This document shows, one piece after another, positions 32,086 to 43,602 of a stretch of 64,000 nucleotides of DNA (position 1 is the stretch's first letter; each line of letters opens with the position of its first letter). The translations under genes were made by a program, and so were the position numbers. The stretch is taken from assembly GCA_028571685.1 (NCBI GenBank), contig CM053143.1:154622329-154686328 (forward strand). Reading direction: 5' to 3'. The notes beneath the pieces are model-generated. The model was not told the DNA's origin. It searched no databases and saw nothing but the letters and a program-made list of their open reading frames with translations. This stretch comes from Heterohyrax brucei. Lineage: Eukaryota > Chordata > Mammalia > Hyracoidea > Procaviidae.

Positions 32086-32286
32086 CAAACCCACTGCCAC
32101 CAAGTGAATTCTGACTACTCATAGTGACTCTACGGGACTAAATAGCAGTGCCCCCTGGGGTTTCCAAGGCTGCAATCCTAACCCAAGCAGACCACCATGT
32201 CTTTCTCAGCCAGCAGGTCCGAACCACTGAACTCTTCAGTTAGACGCTGGGCATTTCATGCTTAATCACTGTGCCACCAGGGCTAT
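32086..32286 (-). mobile_element. AfroSINE-like SINE, first of three in a row
   Basis: CAAACCCACTGCCACCAAGT, GTGCCCCCTGGGGTTTCCAA and a head side ending CCACCAGGG. It is preceded by a C-run and an A-run at 32067-32085. Confidence 0.8.
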
Positions 32287-32303
32287 CTGCTGAACATAAA
32301 ACT

Positions 32304-32469
32304 AAAAAAACCAAACCTATTGCCATCGAGTCAATTCCAATTCCTAGTGACTGTTTAGGACAGAGTAGAACTTCCCCATGGAGTTTCCAAGGAACGCATG
32401 ATGGATTTGAACTGCCAACCTTTTGGTTAGCAGACATAGCACTTAACCACTACGCCACCAGGGTTTTCC
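32304..32469 (-). mobile_element. AfroSINE-like SINE, second of three
   Basis: CCAAACCTATTGCCATCGAG, AGAACTTCCCCATGGAGTTT and AACCTTTTGGTTAGCAGACA. Low divergence. Confidence 0.92.
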
Positions 32470-32479
32470 TTATGAACAC

Positions 32480-32652
32480 AAACCCCCAAACCAAACCCAT
32501 TGCTAGTGAGTCAACTCCAACCAATAGAGGCCCTATAAGACAGAGCAGAACTGTTCCATAGAGTTTCCAAGGAGCACCTAGTGGAGTTGAACTACCAGCC
32601 TTTTGGTTAGCACACGTAGGTAGCACTTAAGCACTACGCCACCAGGGTTTTT
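32480..32652 (-). mobile_element. AfroSINE-like SINE, third of three
   Basis: CCAAACCCATTGCTAGTGAG, AGAACTGTTCCATAGAGTTT and GCCTTTTGGTTAGCACACGT. Same orientation as the two before it. Confidence 0.92.
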
Positions 32653-33398
32653 TTCACAAACACGGTGAGGACAAAATGAGAGAATGTCTGGCCCTTTCAA
32701 ACTGACTTTCACAGCAGGATAAAGAGAGCTACACTTCAAGCCCAGAAAAGCATTGTCTGTGACCCTAAACAGCTAGTTTTACTCTGCTTCCTCCCACCAG
32801 AATTAAATTCATACCGAGTCTGATAAAATCTCAGGACGACCGCTCCACGCTCTACTTGTCCCAAACACATTTCAGAAATCAGAATGTGAGCTGGGAAAGG
32901 GAGGCCTGCAGGGCTGGTTTTGTTTCTCCTCTGAAGGAGAAAGAATGTCTCTGAGGAAAATCTTAGGCCTGAGCACAGCTGTGGTCCTCACTGAGCCGTC
33001 AGCCTTGCCACAAACAAGAAAAAAAATTCAAACAACAAAGAGGACTTTTCTGTGTTTTGCTGAGTGAGGTTTCTTGCGTCTGGGGTCTGGTGGTGTGGCT
33101 GCCTCCATGGTTTCCCCACATTCCCCCGGCCTTGTCAGAGCCTGAGGGAGCACCGGAGCCACTCACAAGTTCCCCTCTCAGGGGCTGTCTCCTCAACAGG
33201 GAAGAGGATTCGTTTTATTGTTTTGTTTTGTTTTGTTTTTTAACATAGGCAAATCCAAACAAAACTCAGGATTTGGGTTCACTGTTTTGTGAACACAAAT
33301 TTGACCACTCTTTGTTCACTCCTCAGGAAGACCGCTTCCAGCACTGAGTCAGCAAGCTTCCTGGTGGGGGTTGTAAGAGAAAGTCTCCCTTTGAGGGA
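32653..33398. other. No gene or clear repeat recognised
   Basis: Single-copy-looking, with a TTTTG repeat near 33213-33240. Confidence 0.35.
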
Positions 33399-33399
33399 G

Positions 33400-33556
33400 G
33401 AGCCCAGGTGTGGCTCAACAGCTAAGAGCTCAGCTGTTAACCTGAAGGTTGCCAGTTCAAAGCTGCCCAGCTGCTCCTCTAAAGAGTACAGTCGAGAGAC
33501 TGCTATCGGACAGTTCACCTCTGGTACATGGGGTCACCTTAACAGCACCTGACCAC
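33400..33556 (+). mobile_element. AfroSINE-related SINE
   Basis: AGGTGTGGCTCAACAGCTAA, GTTAACCTGAAGGTTGCCAG and GGTACATGGGGTCACCTTAA. Diverged. Confidence 0.7.
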
Positions 33557-33920
33557 AACGGCTCCTCTGAGGAACACAGAGCTCACGCAGGAAAAGAAAT
33601 GAGTAGCTCACATTTATTCCAGGTAAAAAGGAAGTCACTATACAGCTGGTCCTTAAACATTCTGTCAGTTCAAATCACCCACTTCTTCCAAATGTCTGCG
33701 ACTCCTACAAAACTCCTGGATGCAACAGCTTTACTGTGTAACACATGGTGGGGAGGCGTGGGCATGAGTTCAACTCAAGAGTAATGAGTTCAGGTTTTTT
33801 GTTTTTTTACAGACATCTAGTAGAACTGGGTCGTTTGTCCCTAAATCCTATGAGTTCCGGTCCTGTGCAGATCTTACTCTCCCACTAAATTTTACATCCT
33901 TCTCTGTTCCTTTTAACACC

Positions 33921-34061
33921 TAAACCGAACCAGACCTGTTGCCATTAAGTGGAGTTCAACTCATAGTGACTGCAGTAGGGTCACAAGGAGCGAGTGGTGG
34001 ATTCTAACTGCTAACTTTTTGGTTAGCAGCCAAGCTCTTAACCACTACACCACCAAGGGTG
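33921..34061 (-). mobile_element. AfroSINE-like SINE
   Basis: CCAGACCTGTTGCCATTAAG, then a deletion of most of the middle, then TTTTTGGTTAGCAGCCAAGC. Confidence 0.85.
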
Positions 34062-34139
34062 CTTAATAAATATTGACTGATAATAGTATAGCGAGCCTAA
34101 AGCCAAACTGGAGCCAAGGGAGTTTTTATAAAAATATAA

Positions 34140-34345
34140 ACCATTTCTAAAGAGTTACTACGGGCCAGACACATCCTATTGTGTGCACTCCTCATCACAG
34201 CCCTGTGAGGCTGGTACTTTCACTCTGTCTTACAAATGAGAAAACCGAGCCTCAGAGGGCTTGTGGGATGTGCCTGAAAGCAAACATCTTCCCGGTGCTG
34301 GGGCTGAGATTCCGGGATGTCTGACTCCTGAACCTAGCCTTTCAA
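34140..34345 (-). mobile_element. MIR SINE relic
   Basis: GGGCCAGACACATCCTATTG, ACAAATGAGAAAACCGAGCC and TCAGAGGGCTTG follow the minus-strand MIR. Confidence 0.75.
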
Positions 34346-36008
34346 CACTTTGCAGTGCCCAGCATTTCAGGGCGTGGTCCAGGAAACCTTTCATGCACTG
34401 AGTACAGGGCTCTAAGTGAAACAATGCCCGAGCCAGAGCCAGAAGAGGTGCCCAGGGTATGTAAGTTGTTGCTGCTGTTCCTGGCAAAGAGGTAAGTACT
34501 CCCCAGGTCACGCCCGGGTCAAGCCCCCATTCGTAGACTCCTACGAATAGTCCCCAGCTCTTCTCCAGACTATCCACCTTGGTACCCACCAGTCCAGGGC
34601 TGGGAGCACGGCTCCGCGCAGTGCTTCTGAGAATGTGCACCAGTTCTGATGCTTACTGCAGTCTTGTCCACAGCCAAGATCCCTAAATCAAGTTCAACAC
34701 TCTTGGCTGTGGAAGACAGACTGGACCTCAGAACTCTTCTCAACACAGCCCTCCAGACAGCCACTACCAGCAGTCAATCAGCATCGTCCTGAGATGAAGC
34801 CTGTCATCTTTGGCATAGCAAGCAGCCAGTGGAATATTTCCACGTCCTTCTAGCCTTCCTTCCAATCTGCCTGCCTCAGTGTTTCTGGGACAGATGGCAG
34901 CGTGGACCAACGGGTGAAGGGAAACCTTGTTCTCACCTTGCAGAGAAGTCCTGGTTACCCCACCTTTGGTTCTGCTGACTTCACTCAATACTGATGCTTC
35001 CTTCGCAAAATTTGCTCTTAGCAAGAGACATATTTTGTGGCTTTTGCTACAGGAACTAGTGAGATTCACAGGTCATTCTGAGGCCATGGAGGATCCTCAG
35101 TGTCAGCATTTTGCTTCTTGTTTGGGCTCATTTCCTCCGCCTCTAATACATGCTTGAGCTTAAAAACATCCATTCACCTCATTACTTCCTTCTTCCTTTT
35201 AAAGCTCAAGCTGACAAGAGAATTTTTTTTTCTTCCACCCATCTTACTCTATTTTTTCTAAAAAAGGGAAAAATACTTACTGCCTGCTCTAGTATATAAG
35301 AATGGCCAATAATGAGAAACTCTTTTGTGCCTCTGGAGCCATCCATGTCCTTCCTGGGTAGCATTAGGTGCTCAGAGGGTGTGTGAACCATCCTGTGACT
35401 TAGCTGGAGACAGGAAGCCTGTGTTTCTGAGGCCCCCTCAGCGGCCGCGGCCGGTCATTCCAAACCAGTCAAGGCGTGGTGGTATCTGGGTACTCTTTCC
35501 CTTAGCAAAACACCACTCAGGGTTCGAGAGGAAGGAAGCATTAACGAATTCTTCTTTAAGAGAGTTTGAAGAGGAATCAAACAGCTCCTGTAAGGCCATG
35601 TTTTAGAGATGTGCATGCAAGTAAATCAAAAGCATATGGATTGTGCTCTGTTAAAGCATGCTTCCTTCTCCCCCAGGAAGGAAAAAGCACTGAGGAAAAA
35701 TACATTTTAAGAAAATGCCATGTCTTGGAAAAGAGCTAGAGATGAATAAGCTATGCAACATGTAGCAGGGATGGCCCAGCCCTAGTTATTAGTATCTTAG
35801 AATCAGCTCAGGAGTAAAATTAGGTGGTAAAGTGCTTGTGTCACTTGTTATTCTGCACAAGAAGTGACGTATTTCTTGTTTATTTTTCAAGGAGAAAAAT
35901 GTTATACTGAGGTATATGAAATGAGGTTTTATTTTGTTGTCTTTGTTTTGAAATTAGTCACAGTAGCAGTTGCTCTCAGCGAGCTCAGAGACTGAAACAG
36001 CAGCGTGT
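34346..36008. other. No gene or clear repeat recognised
   Basis: About 1.7 kb nearly free of recognised repeats. A small GC-rich knot at 35440-35456 holds GCGGCCGCGGCCGG (a NotI site). A TATATAAG motif lies near 35293. Open frames up to 136 codons show no domain. Confidence 0.35.
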
Positions 36009-36011
36009 AAC

Positions 36012-36206
36012 GGTGAGGATGAGACCCGGGGCAGAGGCTGCTGGCTCAAATCTGGGCTCTGCTCCTGTTAGCTACAGGACAGAGGACGAGTTTCTTTATC
36101 AGTCAGCACCCTCGTTTCCTCGTCTGCAATAATAATGGTTGCTACATTTACCACCTAGTAAAGTGCTTGGCACAAATTCCCAAAAACACAGTAAGTTCCT
36201 GGTACA
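36012..36206 (+). mobile_element. MIR SINE relic
   Basis: GCTCAAATCTGGGCTCTGCT, CTCGTTTCCTCGTCTGCAAT and TAAAGTGCTTGGCACAAA. Confidence 0.75.
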
Positions 36207-36207
36207 T

Positions 36208-36305
36208 GTTAAAAAAAACCCACTGCCATTGAGTTGGGTCCGACTCACAGAGACCCTAGCGGTCAGGGTAGAGCTGCCCCATAGAGTTTCCAAGGGGCGC
36301 CAGCT
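36208..36305 (-). mobile_element. AfroSINE-like tail fragment
   Basis: AAAACCCACTGCCATTGAGT and AGCTGCCCCATAGAGTTTCC. The head is missing. Confidence 0.8.
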
Positions 36306-36403
36306 GCTGTTAAATGTTGTCCTGACTCTCGATAACTTTGCAGCTCAGTGACTTGCTTCATCCAGGTCTCTGACCTCTGTGATTGTTCTATGTAACTTTA
36401 CCC

Positions 36404-36596
36404 CTTACCAGCTGGGTTCCAGCACAGAGCAACCAACCCTACAGGACAGAGGAGGACTTTCCCTATGGGGTTTCCAAATCTTTATGGAGGCAGACTCCAG
36501 TCACTTTCTCCCGCAGAGTGGCCGCAGAGTGGCTGGTAGGTTTGAACTGAACACTTTCTGGCTAGCAGCTGAGCCCTTTAACCACTGTGCCACCTA
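36404..36596 (-). mobile_element. AfroSINE-like SINE, long subtype with internal duplication
   Basis: AACCAACCCTACAGGACAGA, TCTTTATGGAGGCAGACTCC and a doubled CCGCAGAGTGG near 36514-36535, then CTGGCTAGCAGCTGAGCCC. Confidence 0.8.
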
Positions 36597-36619
36597 TTAG
36601 CCACTTCCTTCCTCTTGAA

Positions 36620-36885
36620 CACTATATAACCTATATAACCCTACTGCTCCTCTTCCTTCACCCTGATTTATTTTTCTTCACAGCATTTATCACCATTGGA
36701 TATACTTTGTATTTATTTGTTTATTTGTAGACACTTTTCCCACTAGAACATAAATCTGTCAGAGCAAGGTAGTTTTGGTTTTGGTTTTTGTTTGTTTTGC
36801 TGTTGAATTCCGAGTGTCTAAAATAATACCTAGCATGAACCAGAAGCCCAATAAACATCTGCTGAATGAACAAATAATTAAAAAA
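36620..36885 (+). mobile_element. L2 LINE 3' end relic
   Basis: TCACAGCATTTATCACCATT, CACTAGAACATAAATCTGTC and AATAAACATCTGCTGAATGA fit the plus-strand L2 3' end. A T/G-rich expansion (TTTTGGTTTTTGTTTG) lies inside it. Confidence 0.65.
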
Positions 36886-37466
36886 TATTTTTTTCCACTG
36901 AGAACAGAGAATAAGAGAAGACCTATATACTGAAAAACTCCAGATGTATGTATCTAGAAGAAAAGGAGTCTTCAAAAGCAGAAAATCAAAAAAAGTGCTG
37001 TGTCAGGAAAACAACAGGTGAGGTTTCTGAAGGGATAAAACTCTCCACCGTGTCCATTAATACTGAGAAATCAAGTACAGTGAGAACAGAAGCATCCATT
37101 GGGTGGAACTCCATGAAACTCACTAGTCATTTCAGTCAAGTCATTTTGGGGCCTCATAAGGCTAGAAGACTACACTAGTTTGAAGGGTGATGAGTGAAAG
37201 TCATACATTTATACAACTTTGTTTTTAGAATTTTGTCTATAAGGGAGGAGGTTCAGAGATAGGAAAGTTGCTAGAAACAGTGAGGGAAAAGAGAAGCTAT
37301 TGTTTGGAAGTAGGAAAGACCTGTGTGTGTCTAACAGTCAAAGGGAGAAACTCTGTTGAGAAAGAAGGTGTATGTACAAGAGAGTGAAAGTTTCCCAAAA
37401 AGAAGGTGGAAGGACCTAAAGGTCTGGTTTTAGCAAGGAGGAGTAGCCTCACCTACATCCTAGAAA
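36886..37466. other. No gene or clear repeat recognised
   Basis: AT-rich, single-copy-looking. Confidence 0.3.
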
Positions 37467-37467
37467 T

Positions 37468-37576
37468 GATAAAAATCAGACCCAGAGACCCGAAATGACT
37501 TACCCAGACAGCCACACCAGGACCCAGGTCTCCTTAAACTCAGTCCAGTGTTCTTGTTACTATGCCATTTCTTCTC
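37468..37576 (-). mobile_element. MIR SINE relic, fragment
   Basis: CGAAATGACTTACCCAGACA and GGACCCAGGTCTCCTTAAAC fit the minus-strand MIR B-box side. Confidence 0.6.
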
Positions 37577-37770
37577 TTGCTCCAATTAGAATGTGAGAGG
37601 GGTTGGTGAGGAGACAACAGGGGAGCTGGTGAGCACAAAACACTGCTACAATAAACATTCTCACTTAGGATGGCTGGAGGGGAGATCTTTTATACCACAC
37701 TTGGTCCTTCCTTCTAGGAGGAGGGAGCAGCCTTCTTTTAATGGCCTCCTGTCAGTTCTCACTGATCCTC

Positions 37771-38074
37771 CTGTCTTAGTTACCTAGTGCTGCTGTTAGG
37801 GAACTACTACAAGTGGGGGGCTTTGATGAAGAGAAATTTATTTTCTCACAATCGAAGAGGCTAGAAGTCTGAATTCAGAGAGCTGGCTCTAGGAGAATGC
37901 TCTGCCTCTGCGGATCCTGGAGGAAGGTCATTGTCTCTGAGCTCCTGCTCCTGGATGGTCATCATGGGGCTTGTCGTCTCTCTGCCCTCTTCTCTCCGTC
38001 TCTTCAATTGCTTGTTTAAACTCTTTTGTATCTCAAAGAGATTGATTTAAAGCACATCCTGCACTAATTATGTA
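37771..38074 (-). mobile_element. MaLR-like solo LTR fossil, first part
   Basis: Starts TGTCTTAGTTACCTAGTGCT and has AAGAGAAATTTATTTTCTCA and GCTAGAAGTCTGAATTCAG. It is interrupted by a plus SINE and resumes at 38235. Confidence 0.75.
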
Positions 38075-38234
38075 CCTCTGCTAGCCTAGTGCTTAAGTGC
38101 TATGTCTGCTAATCAAACGGTCAGCTGTTCAAATCCACCAGGTGTTCCTTGGAAACCCTGCAGAACAGTTGCACTCAGTCTTATAGGGTCACTACGAGTT
38201 AGAATCCACACGATGGCACTGGTTTGGTTTTGGT
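38075..38234 (+). mobile_element. AfroSINE-like SINE inserted in an LTR
   Basis: TAGTGCTTAAGTGCTATGTC, AAACGGTCAGCTGTTCAAAT and GAATCCACACGATGGCACTG. Younger than the LTR it splits. Confidence 0.85.
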
Positions 38235-38336
38235 AACATAACAAAGACAATTCATTCCCAAATGGGGTGACAACCACAGGCATGAGGTTAGGATTTACAA
38301 CAAATACTTTTAGGAGACATAATTCAATCCATAACA
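38235..38336 (-). mobile_element. MaLR-like solo LTR fossil, second part
   Basis: TAACATAACAAAGACAATTC through GACATAATTCAATCCATAAC. Completes the LTR at 37771. Confidence 0.75.
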
Positions 38337-39917
38337 CTTCCCTAGTAGAATGGAGTAACTTACCTGATTGTTGAGTTCATGAAAAGAAATTGAATGTGTA
38401 TAGCCCAGCCACTTTTTGCTTCCTTTTCTTCTCAAGATTGTGTAGGAGATGGGGAGGGGTGGGAGGCATGCTTTAGATGGTTCTGGAACCCATAATAAGC
38501 TTAGCAACAAAGCTTTGCTCCATGTCTGCCCAAAGGCAAAGGCTAGTGGAAGTCCTTTTCTGCCTGTGCCTAGGTGGCAAGTCTGGGCAGTACATGAGTT
38601 CAGCATCAGTAGGTTCATTTGCTCTCAGATGTATTCTACTTTCTCCACTGTCAACATTATCAGTAGTGAAAATGATATTTTGGTTTTCGTCTGCCTTTCT
38701 CTTTTGTCTTTTTTCCCCAGTAGGTCAAAAACTATGGGAGGAAGAGGGCTAACTTCTCTAATAAGAAATATACCATCAAAATCAGCATCTGAACAACATA
38801 ACTGATGTAACTCTGTCTGAAATGTACACTTGAAAAATGTTGAATTGTCCAATGTTGCACTATCTATAATTTTACAATTTAAAAACAGTTGGCATTAAAA
38901 ACCTGATCCTCAAAATCATTATTTTTAAAACATAAAGATGAGAAAAACATGAATACTTACTGATGTAATTTAATAATAAAAGTACATTCTTCTTGGAGAT
39001 GAACCATCATAGTACAGGATATGAGAGTGTGAGTCATTTCATAGATGTGCAAAACCCAAAGGATTTGCTTCCATAATTCAACTGGAACAAAGTGCAAAGT
39101 AGGAGTTAATGATCATGTCTGCAACACTGTCCAGGATTCCACTGTTTTCCATCTGGGCAACAGCCATTACTGCATCCATGATTTGGATTTTTAAACTTGA
39201 GAAAATGACCTAGAATCTTCACATTAAGTGAAGAGACTTCACAGCAATAACCACTCGGCAAACATAGGAGAGAAACCTGCCAACGGGTATTCTTTGTCGA
39301 GGAGAAAATGCATCAGCAATTGTAAAATCACATGATGGAACCATATTTAACCTTGGATCCAGTCTTAAACTCACTTCCCTCCAACTTCTTCAGTGCCAAA
39401 TAGTTGATTCCAATAATCATTTCAGAAACAGTCACTATCACCTTCTCCAGTTACTTGAGTATCCCTACTTCAAATTGAAAATTATTGGCCTCCACGCTGC
39501 ATCTTCTCTCCACTGCTCCTAAATTACTATTTGAAAATTGACCAAATCATCTTTAAGCCACAGAGATGACTGGTGAGAGCCCTCTGCAGTCTTGCTTGCA
39601 AGCAGAAGAAACAGATTCAAGCTACCTTAAGAAAAATATTACAAGAAGTGCTCCAAGAACTGGCGGGGGTGGGGGGGAACCTCAGAGTCTGTGGGAGGCT
39701 AAACATCTAGGGCTGGAACAAAGAGAGCTAGTGAAGACCAGGCTGAAGGAAACTCTACAAAATTCAGAACAGAAGCATGTGGTCTGCACCACACCCAGGT
39801 CCTGCAGTGAATGCCCCTCAGCCGCCTCCACATCCTTGCAGGGGTTGCTGAAGATTCAAAGTTCCCAGAGAAAACATTTAGTCTTCTTGGTTTTTAAAAG
39901 GCAGGCACTTTCACTCA
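38337..39917. other. No gene recognised
   Basis: About 1.6 kb, mostly single-copy-looking. TGAAATGTACACTTGAAAAA near 38818 and the AT-rich end after it resemble an old LINE 3' end. A G-run lies at 39664-39677. Confidence 0.35.
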
Positions 39918-40113
39918 GGACCAGTTGTCATCAAGTCAACTCTGACTCATGACAACTCCACCTGTGTCAGAGGAGGACTGTGCTTCATAGGGTCTCTGAT
40001 TTTTTGGAAATAGATCACCAGGACTTTCTTCCAAGGCACTTCTGGGTGGACTTGATCCACTAACATTTTGATCAACAGTCAAGTGTCTTAACCATTTGTA
40101 TACCACCCGGGGC
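39918..40113 (-). mobile_element. AfroSINE-related SINE, TTTTTGGAAAT subtype
   Basis: CATCAAGTCAACTCTGACTC, TCCACCTGTGTCAGAGGAGG, TCACCAGGACTTTCTTCCAA and a head side ending CCACCCGGGGC. Confidence 0.85.
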
Positions 40114-40471
40114 CTTCCTCAGACCACCAGCACCCCATGGTGGAAATTATGCAAAGAGTAAGTAGAGAGCTGTTAGAATAGTAGGACTGACACCATGTCA
40201 CAAAACTTTGCAAGTGCTCACCATACCTAGGCCCTGTGGAGGGCACTTCAGTGGGCTAATTCATCCATGACTTTATTGCAATGTGATCTTGAGAACTATC
40301 CGTTCAGAATTTCTTTCACACATGTTTATGGTGGCCTTCCTGGCTATTGCTTTTGGGGCACCTTGGTGAAAAAAACAAACACAGTCCTTGCCTTTGTAGA
40401 GCTCACAGCCTGGTTAGATCATCTGTAAGTCAAGGTAGTCACTCTCATTGCTATGGGTCCACAAACCCAGA

Positions 40472-40626
40472 AATAACAAATCCACTGCCATTGATTCCAA
40501 CTCATAACAACCCTATAGACAGAGTAGAACTGCTCCATAGAGTTTCCAAAGAAGTGACTGGCGGACTTGAGTTGCCAACTTTTTGGTTAGCAGCTGTAGC
40601 ACTTAACTACTATGCCACCAGTGTTC
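40472..40626 (-). mobile_element. AfroSINE-like SINE
   Basis: AAATCCACTGCCATTGATTC, AGAACTGCTCCATAGAGTTT and ACTTTTTGGTTAGCAGCTGT. Confidence 0.9.
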
Positions 40627-40747
40627 CTAAGGGTCTACAGTTGCTGTAAAACAGTTCTATGCGGATCTCAGTCCCAACCTGGTAGAAAGCCTGAGCAGAA
40701 TGCATGCGTTTGACATAGATTTGGAATATTGATGTCTAATGTCTCTG

Positions 40748-40905
40748 TTGGGGTAGTGGTTAAGTGCTATTTCTGCTAGTCAAGGAGTCAGCAGTTCAGA
40801 TCCACTAGGCGCTCCTTGGACACTCTATGGGGCAGTTCTATTCTGACCTGCGGGGTTGCTATGAGTTAGAATCAACTCAATGGCAGTAGGTTCAGGTTTT
40901 AAATA
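40748..40905 (+). mobile_element. AfroSINE-like SINE
   Basis: GGGGTAGTGGTTAAGTGCTA, GGGGCAGTTCTATTCTGACC and GAATCAACTCAATGGCAGTA. Confidence 0.9.
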
Positions 40906-41309
40906 TCTCTGTGTTTAGCTTATCTTAAGACTTAAAAAAAAAAAAAAAGCTTGGCATGCACTAAAGGATTTGGAGAATGTGAACATGTCACACGACAGGG
41001 ACATTGACTGGTGATTCTGAGAGGTTAGCAGGCACCCGCACAGCTTACTAGAAACTGAGTAATACTGTCACATATTGGTTGCAGTAAATAAGCATTCCTA
41101 TTTGAATAGATTTGTCAAAGATAATAATTTTACCTTCACTGAAGGACCTGACCCACCTACAGTACATGTCCTTATGTGTATTGAGTGTGTATGTATGTTT
41201 GTCTAGGTTTGCTAACTAGCAAGCATTAGGAAGAGTTAACTTTTCTTTTTCTTCTTTTTCATGGTGATACCTGGGGAAGCTGTGGTGTTCAGTGTTATGC
41301 AAAGACCTT

Positions 41310-41425
41310 AGGCACTGGGGGCTTGAAGGTCTCACTTTGTCAGTTACTTACATGTGTGGCCTTGTGAAATTTACTAAAAGTCTCTGGGCTTTGTTTCCTT
41401 ATGTATATTAGAGTAACAATATCTG
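41310..41425 (+). mobile_element. MIR SINE relic
   Basis: GTGTGGCCTTGTGAAATTTA and CTCTGGGCTTTGTTTCCTTA, the plus-strand MIR core. Confidence 0.6.
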
Positions 41426-41429
41426 GTAT

Positions 41430-41645
41430 TTATCATGCATTTGCCACCTGCCAGGCTCTATACTAAGAATTTTAAGTATATTATATATACTTTAGTTTTC
41501 TCAAAAGTCCCCTGTGGTTTTATTTATACTGATTTTACCAATCAAGAATGAGACATAGAAGGGCTAAGTCACACAGCTGGTAAGTGGAAAAGAGGAAGAA
41601 CTTTAATCCAAATGTGTGTGACTCCAAAGTCTATGGTCTCCACCT
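41430..41645 (-). mobile_element. MIR SINE relic
   Basis: CACCTGCCAGGCTCTATACT and GCTAAGTCACACAGCTGGTA, minus-strand MIR. It is arranged opposite to the MIR just before it. Confidence 0.7.
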
Positions 41646-41724
41646 TATTCTCCTTGATTCTTGTGGTGTGTTTCTGGTATAATAGGTTCAGCTGAAGTTG
41701 ACCAGAAACCTTAAAATTTCCTTT

Positions 41725-42015
41725 ACAATCATCGAAGACAGAAGTTCTTTCTGCCTGGTCACTTCACCATCTTCAACAAGTGGCTTCTACCTCATGGGCT
41801 AAGGTGGCTGCTCATATGCAGCCATCATGTCCACATTCCAGCCAACAAACAAGAGAAAAGACCAAAAAATTTAAAAAGTGCCCCATCCTTTAATGGCACT
41901 TCTTGAAAATTGCACACTACACTTCTGCTTGCGTTCTATTGCCCACATGGATGCACATAGCTGCAAGGGAAGCTGGGATATATGATCTTATTCCAGGAAG
42001 CCAGGTTTCAAGGTT
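41725..42015 (+). repeat. Old mammalian interspersed repeat, family unassigned
   Basis: CATCATGTCCACATTCCAGC, TGCACACTACACTTCTGCTT and AGCTGCAAGGGAAGCTGGGA form a recurring pattern I associate with an old mammal-wide element. A related copy is at 46040-46430. I do not assign a name. Confidence 0.5.
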
Positions 42016-42775
42016 AAAAACAAACAAACAACAACAACAACAAAAAAAATCTGAGGATTGTGTTATTAACAAAGAAAGGAAGGATGGATACTGGAGGGCA
42101 GCTAGGAATCTCTGACTCAAAAGATTATTGAAACTAAAGGAGAAAACGTATATACAGCAATTAGCTCCAAGCCAGGCACATGGTAGCTACTCAGGAAATA
42201 TCCTGTTTTATTGACCGTATTGTCAAGAAGGCAAAATCACTGCATGCAACTCATACAGAAAGATCATTCAAATGAAACAAAAGAAGATTACAGAAAAAGG
42301 ATGAGAGAAGGGAATATTTTTAGTTGCCATGATATTATGTACCTGGACCTCCTTTCTTACGCACACGAAAGCACTGGATTTGCTCATTTGCAGCAATCTT
42401 GAGGCTACAAGGAGGGTGATAACAGAGAGATGCTTCTACAGCCGTCCTATCAAGATCAGTCCACACCACAGGACTCACTGAATGATGGTATCACAGGTAA
42501 ATAATTTCCTCTGCAGCAGGGAATGAACTGCGGTTTTCATTACAGAAAGAAAATTGAAATCTCAGCCAGCACCTGTGAATTCCATCTGACCCATCCCTCA
42601 TTCCTCGTAAGATTGTACGTTGTTTTCATTTCCCTCATAATTAACCTTTGCCATGAAGGGTGGGAGGCACTTGGATAATGGAAATGCCCAGGAAATCTCA
42701 CATCATGCTGCCACTTTAACAAGCTCCTGCAATCATCCCAGTGCTGGGGCAGGGCTCTGAACAAAGACCAAAGGG

Positions 42776-42830
<55 letters not shown>

Positions 42831-43322
42831 TGTGTTCATGTCATTTTAGAAAAATGTAGTAAATGTATATGCAACAAATGATTTGCTGCTTCACAATTCT
42901 TGATGTGCACAGCTGGGTGACATTGTGTCATGTTGTTCAACCACTACCCGTTTCCAAGTTTTTCCATCACCTTCAGCAGAAGCTCTATAATCCAGAAAGG
43001 AGCTGTCTTTAACATGAAGTGAAGAGATGACTCCGGTGGCCAGCCTGAGTTGGAGAAGTTACAGAAAAGTGGCCAACGCAGAAGGGAGTATGCAAAAGGA
43101 GTGGCATGGAGGGACCCATGCCACCAACAGTTTGGAAATGTGTTGAGAGGCTTCCCTTGGGTGGGATGTAGCTGGCGCACTGACACTGTGACTGCTTCCC
43201 AAAGCAAAGTGTTTTTCCACCAGTTTGGCTCTTTGACCTGAAAATGGTCTGTAGCATTGCAATAGTTTACCTTGCTGAGGAAGAGCCCACCAAATGAGGA
43301 TGGGGTGCAGCTAGTCACTCCC
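42016..43322. other. No gene recognised; contains GT microsatellite
   Basis: The GT repeat occupies 42779-42836 (about 29 units with small interruptions). The rest looks single copy; open frames up to 126 codons show no domain. Confidence 0.5.
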
Positions 43323-43474
43323 AAAAGCCAAACCCACTGCCATGGAGTCTATTCCAACTCATAGTGACCCTACAGGACAGAGGAGAATGGCCTGTAGAGT
43401 TTCCAAGGAGCACCTCATGGATTTGAACTGCTGATCTTTTGGTAGCACTTAACCCCAACACTACCAGGGTTTCC
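43323..43474 (-). mobile_element. AfroSINE-like SINE
   Basis: AAACCCACTGCCATGGAGTC, TAGAGTTTCCAAGGAGCACC and a shortened head. Confidence 0.85.
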
Positions 43475-43602
43475 ACTGGTTGTTCAGGTTCCTCTTGTGT
43501 TTGACTTTCGGGTCACTGTGGTCACCTGATCTCTCCAAGACCCCTCTCTCCTTTCACTGTCACTCCAAGCTCCTTTCCCTGTAGGTTACATTTTTGCTCC
43601 AT

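Noticed and set aside
32086-32652. Direct repeat array resembling CRISPR or a satellite
   Set aside because: The units are independent AfroSINE copies of different length and divergence with no regular spacers.
35440-35456. GCGGCCGCGGCCGG as a CpG island
   Set aside because: Only about 17 bases long, with ordinary composition around it.
42779-42836. Coding repeat (HTHTHT)
   Set aside because: Plain GT microsatellite; the histidine-threonine run is its translation.
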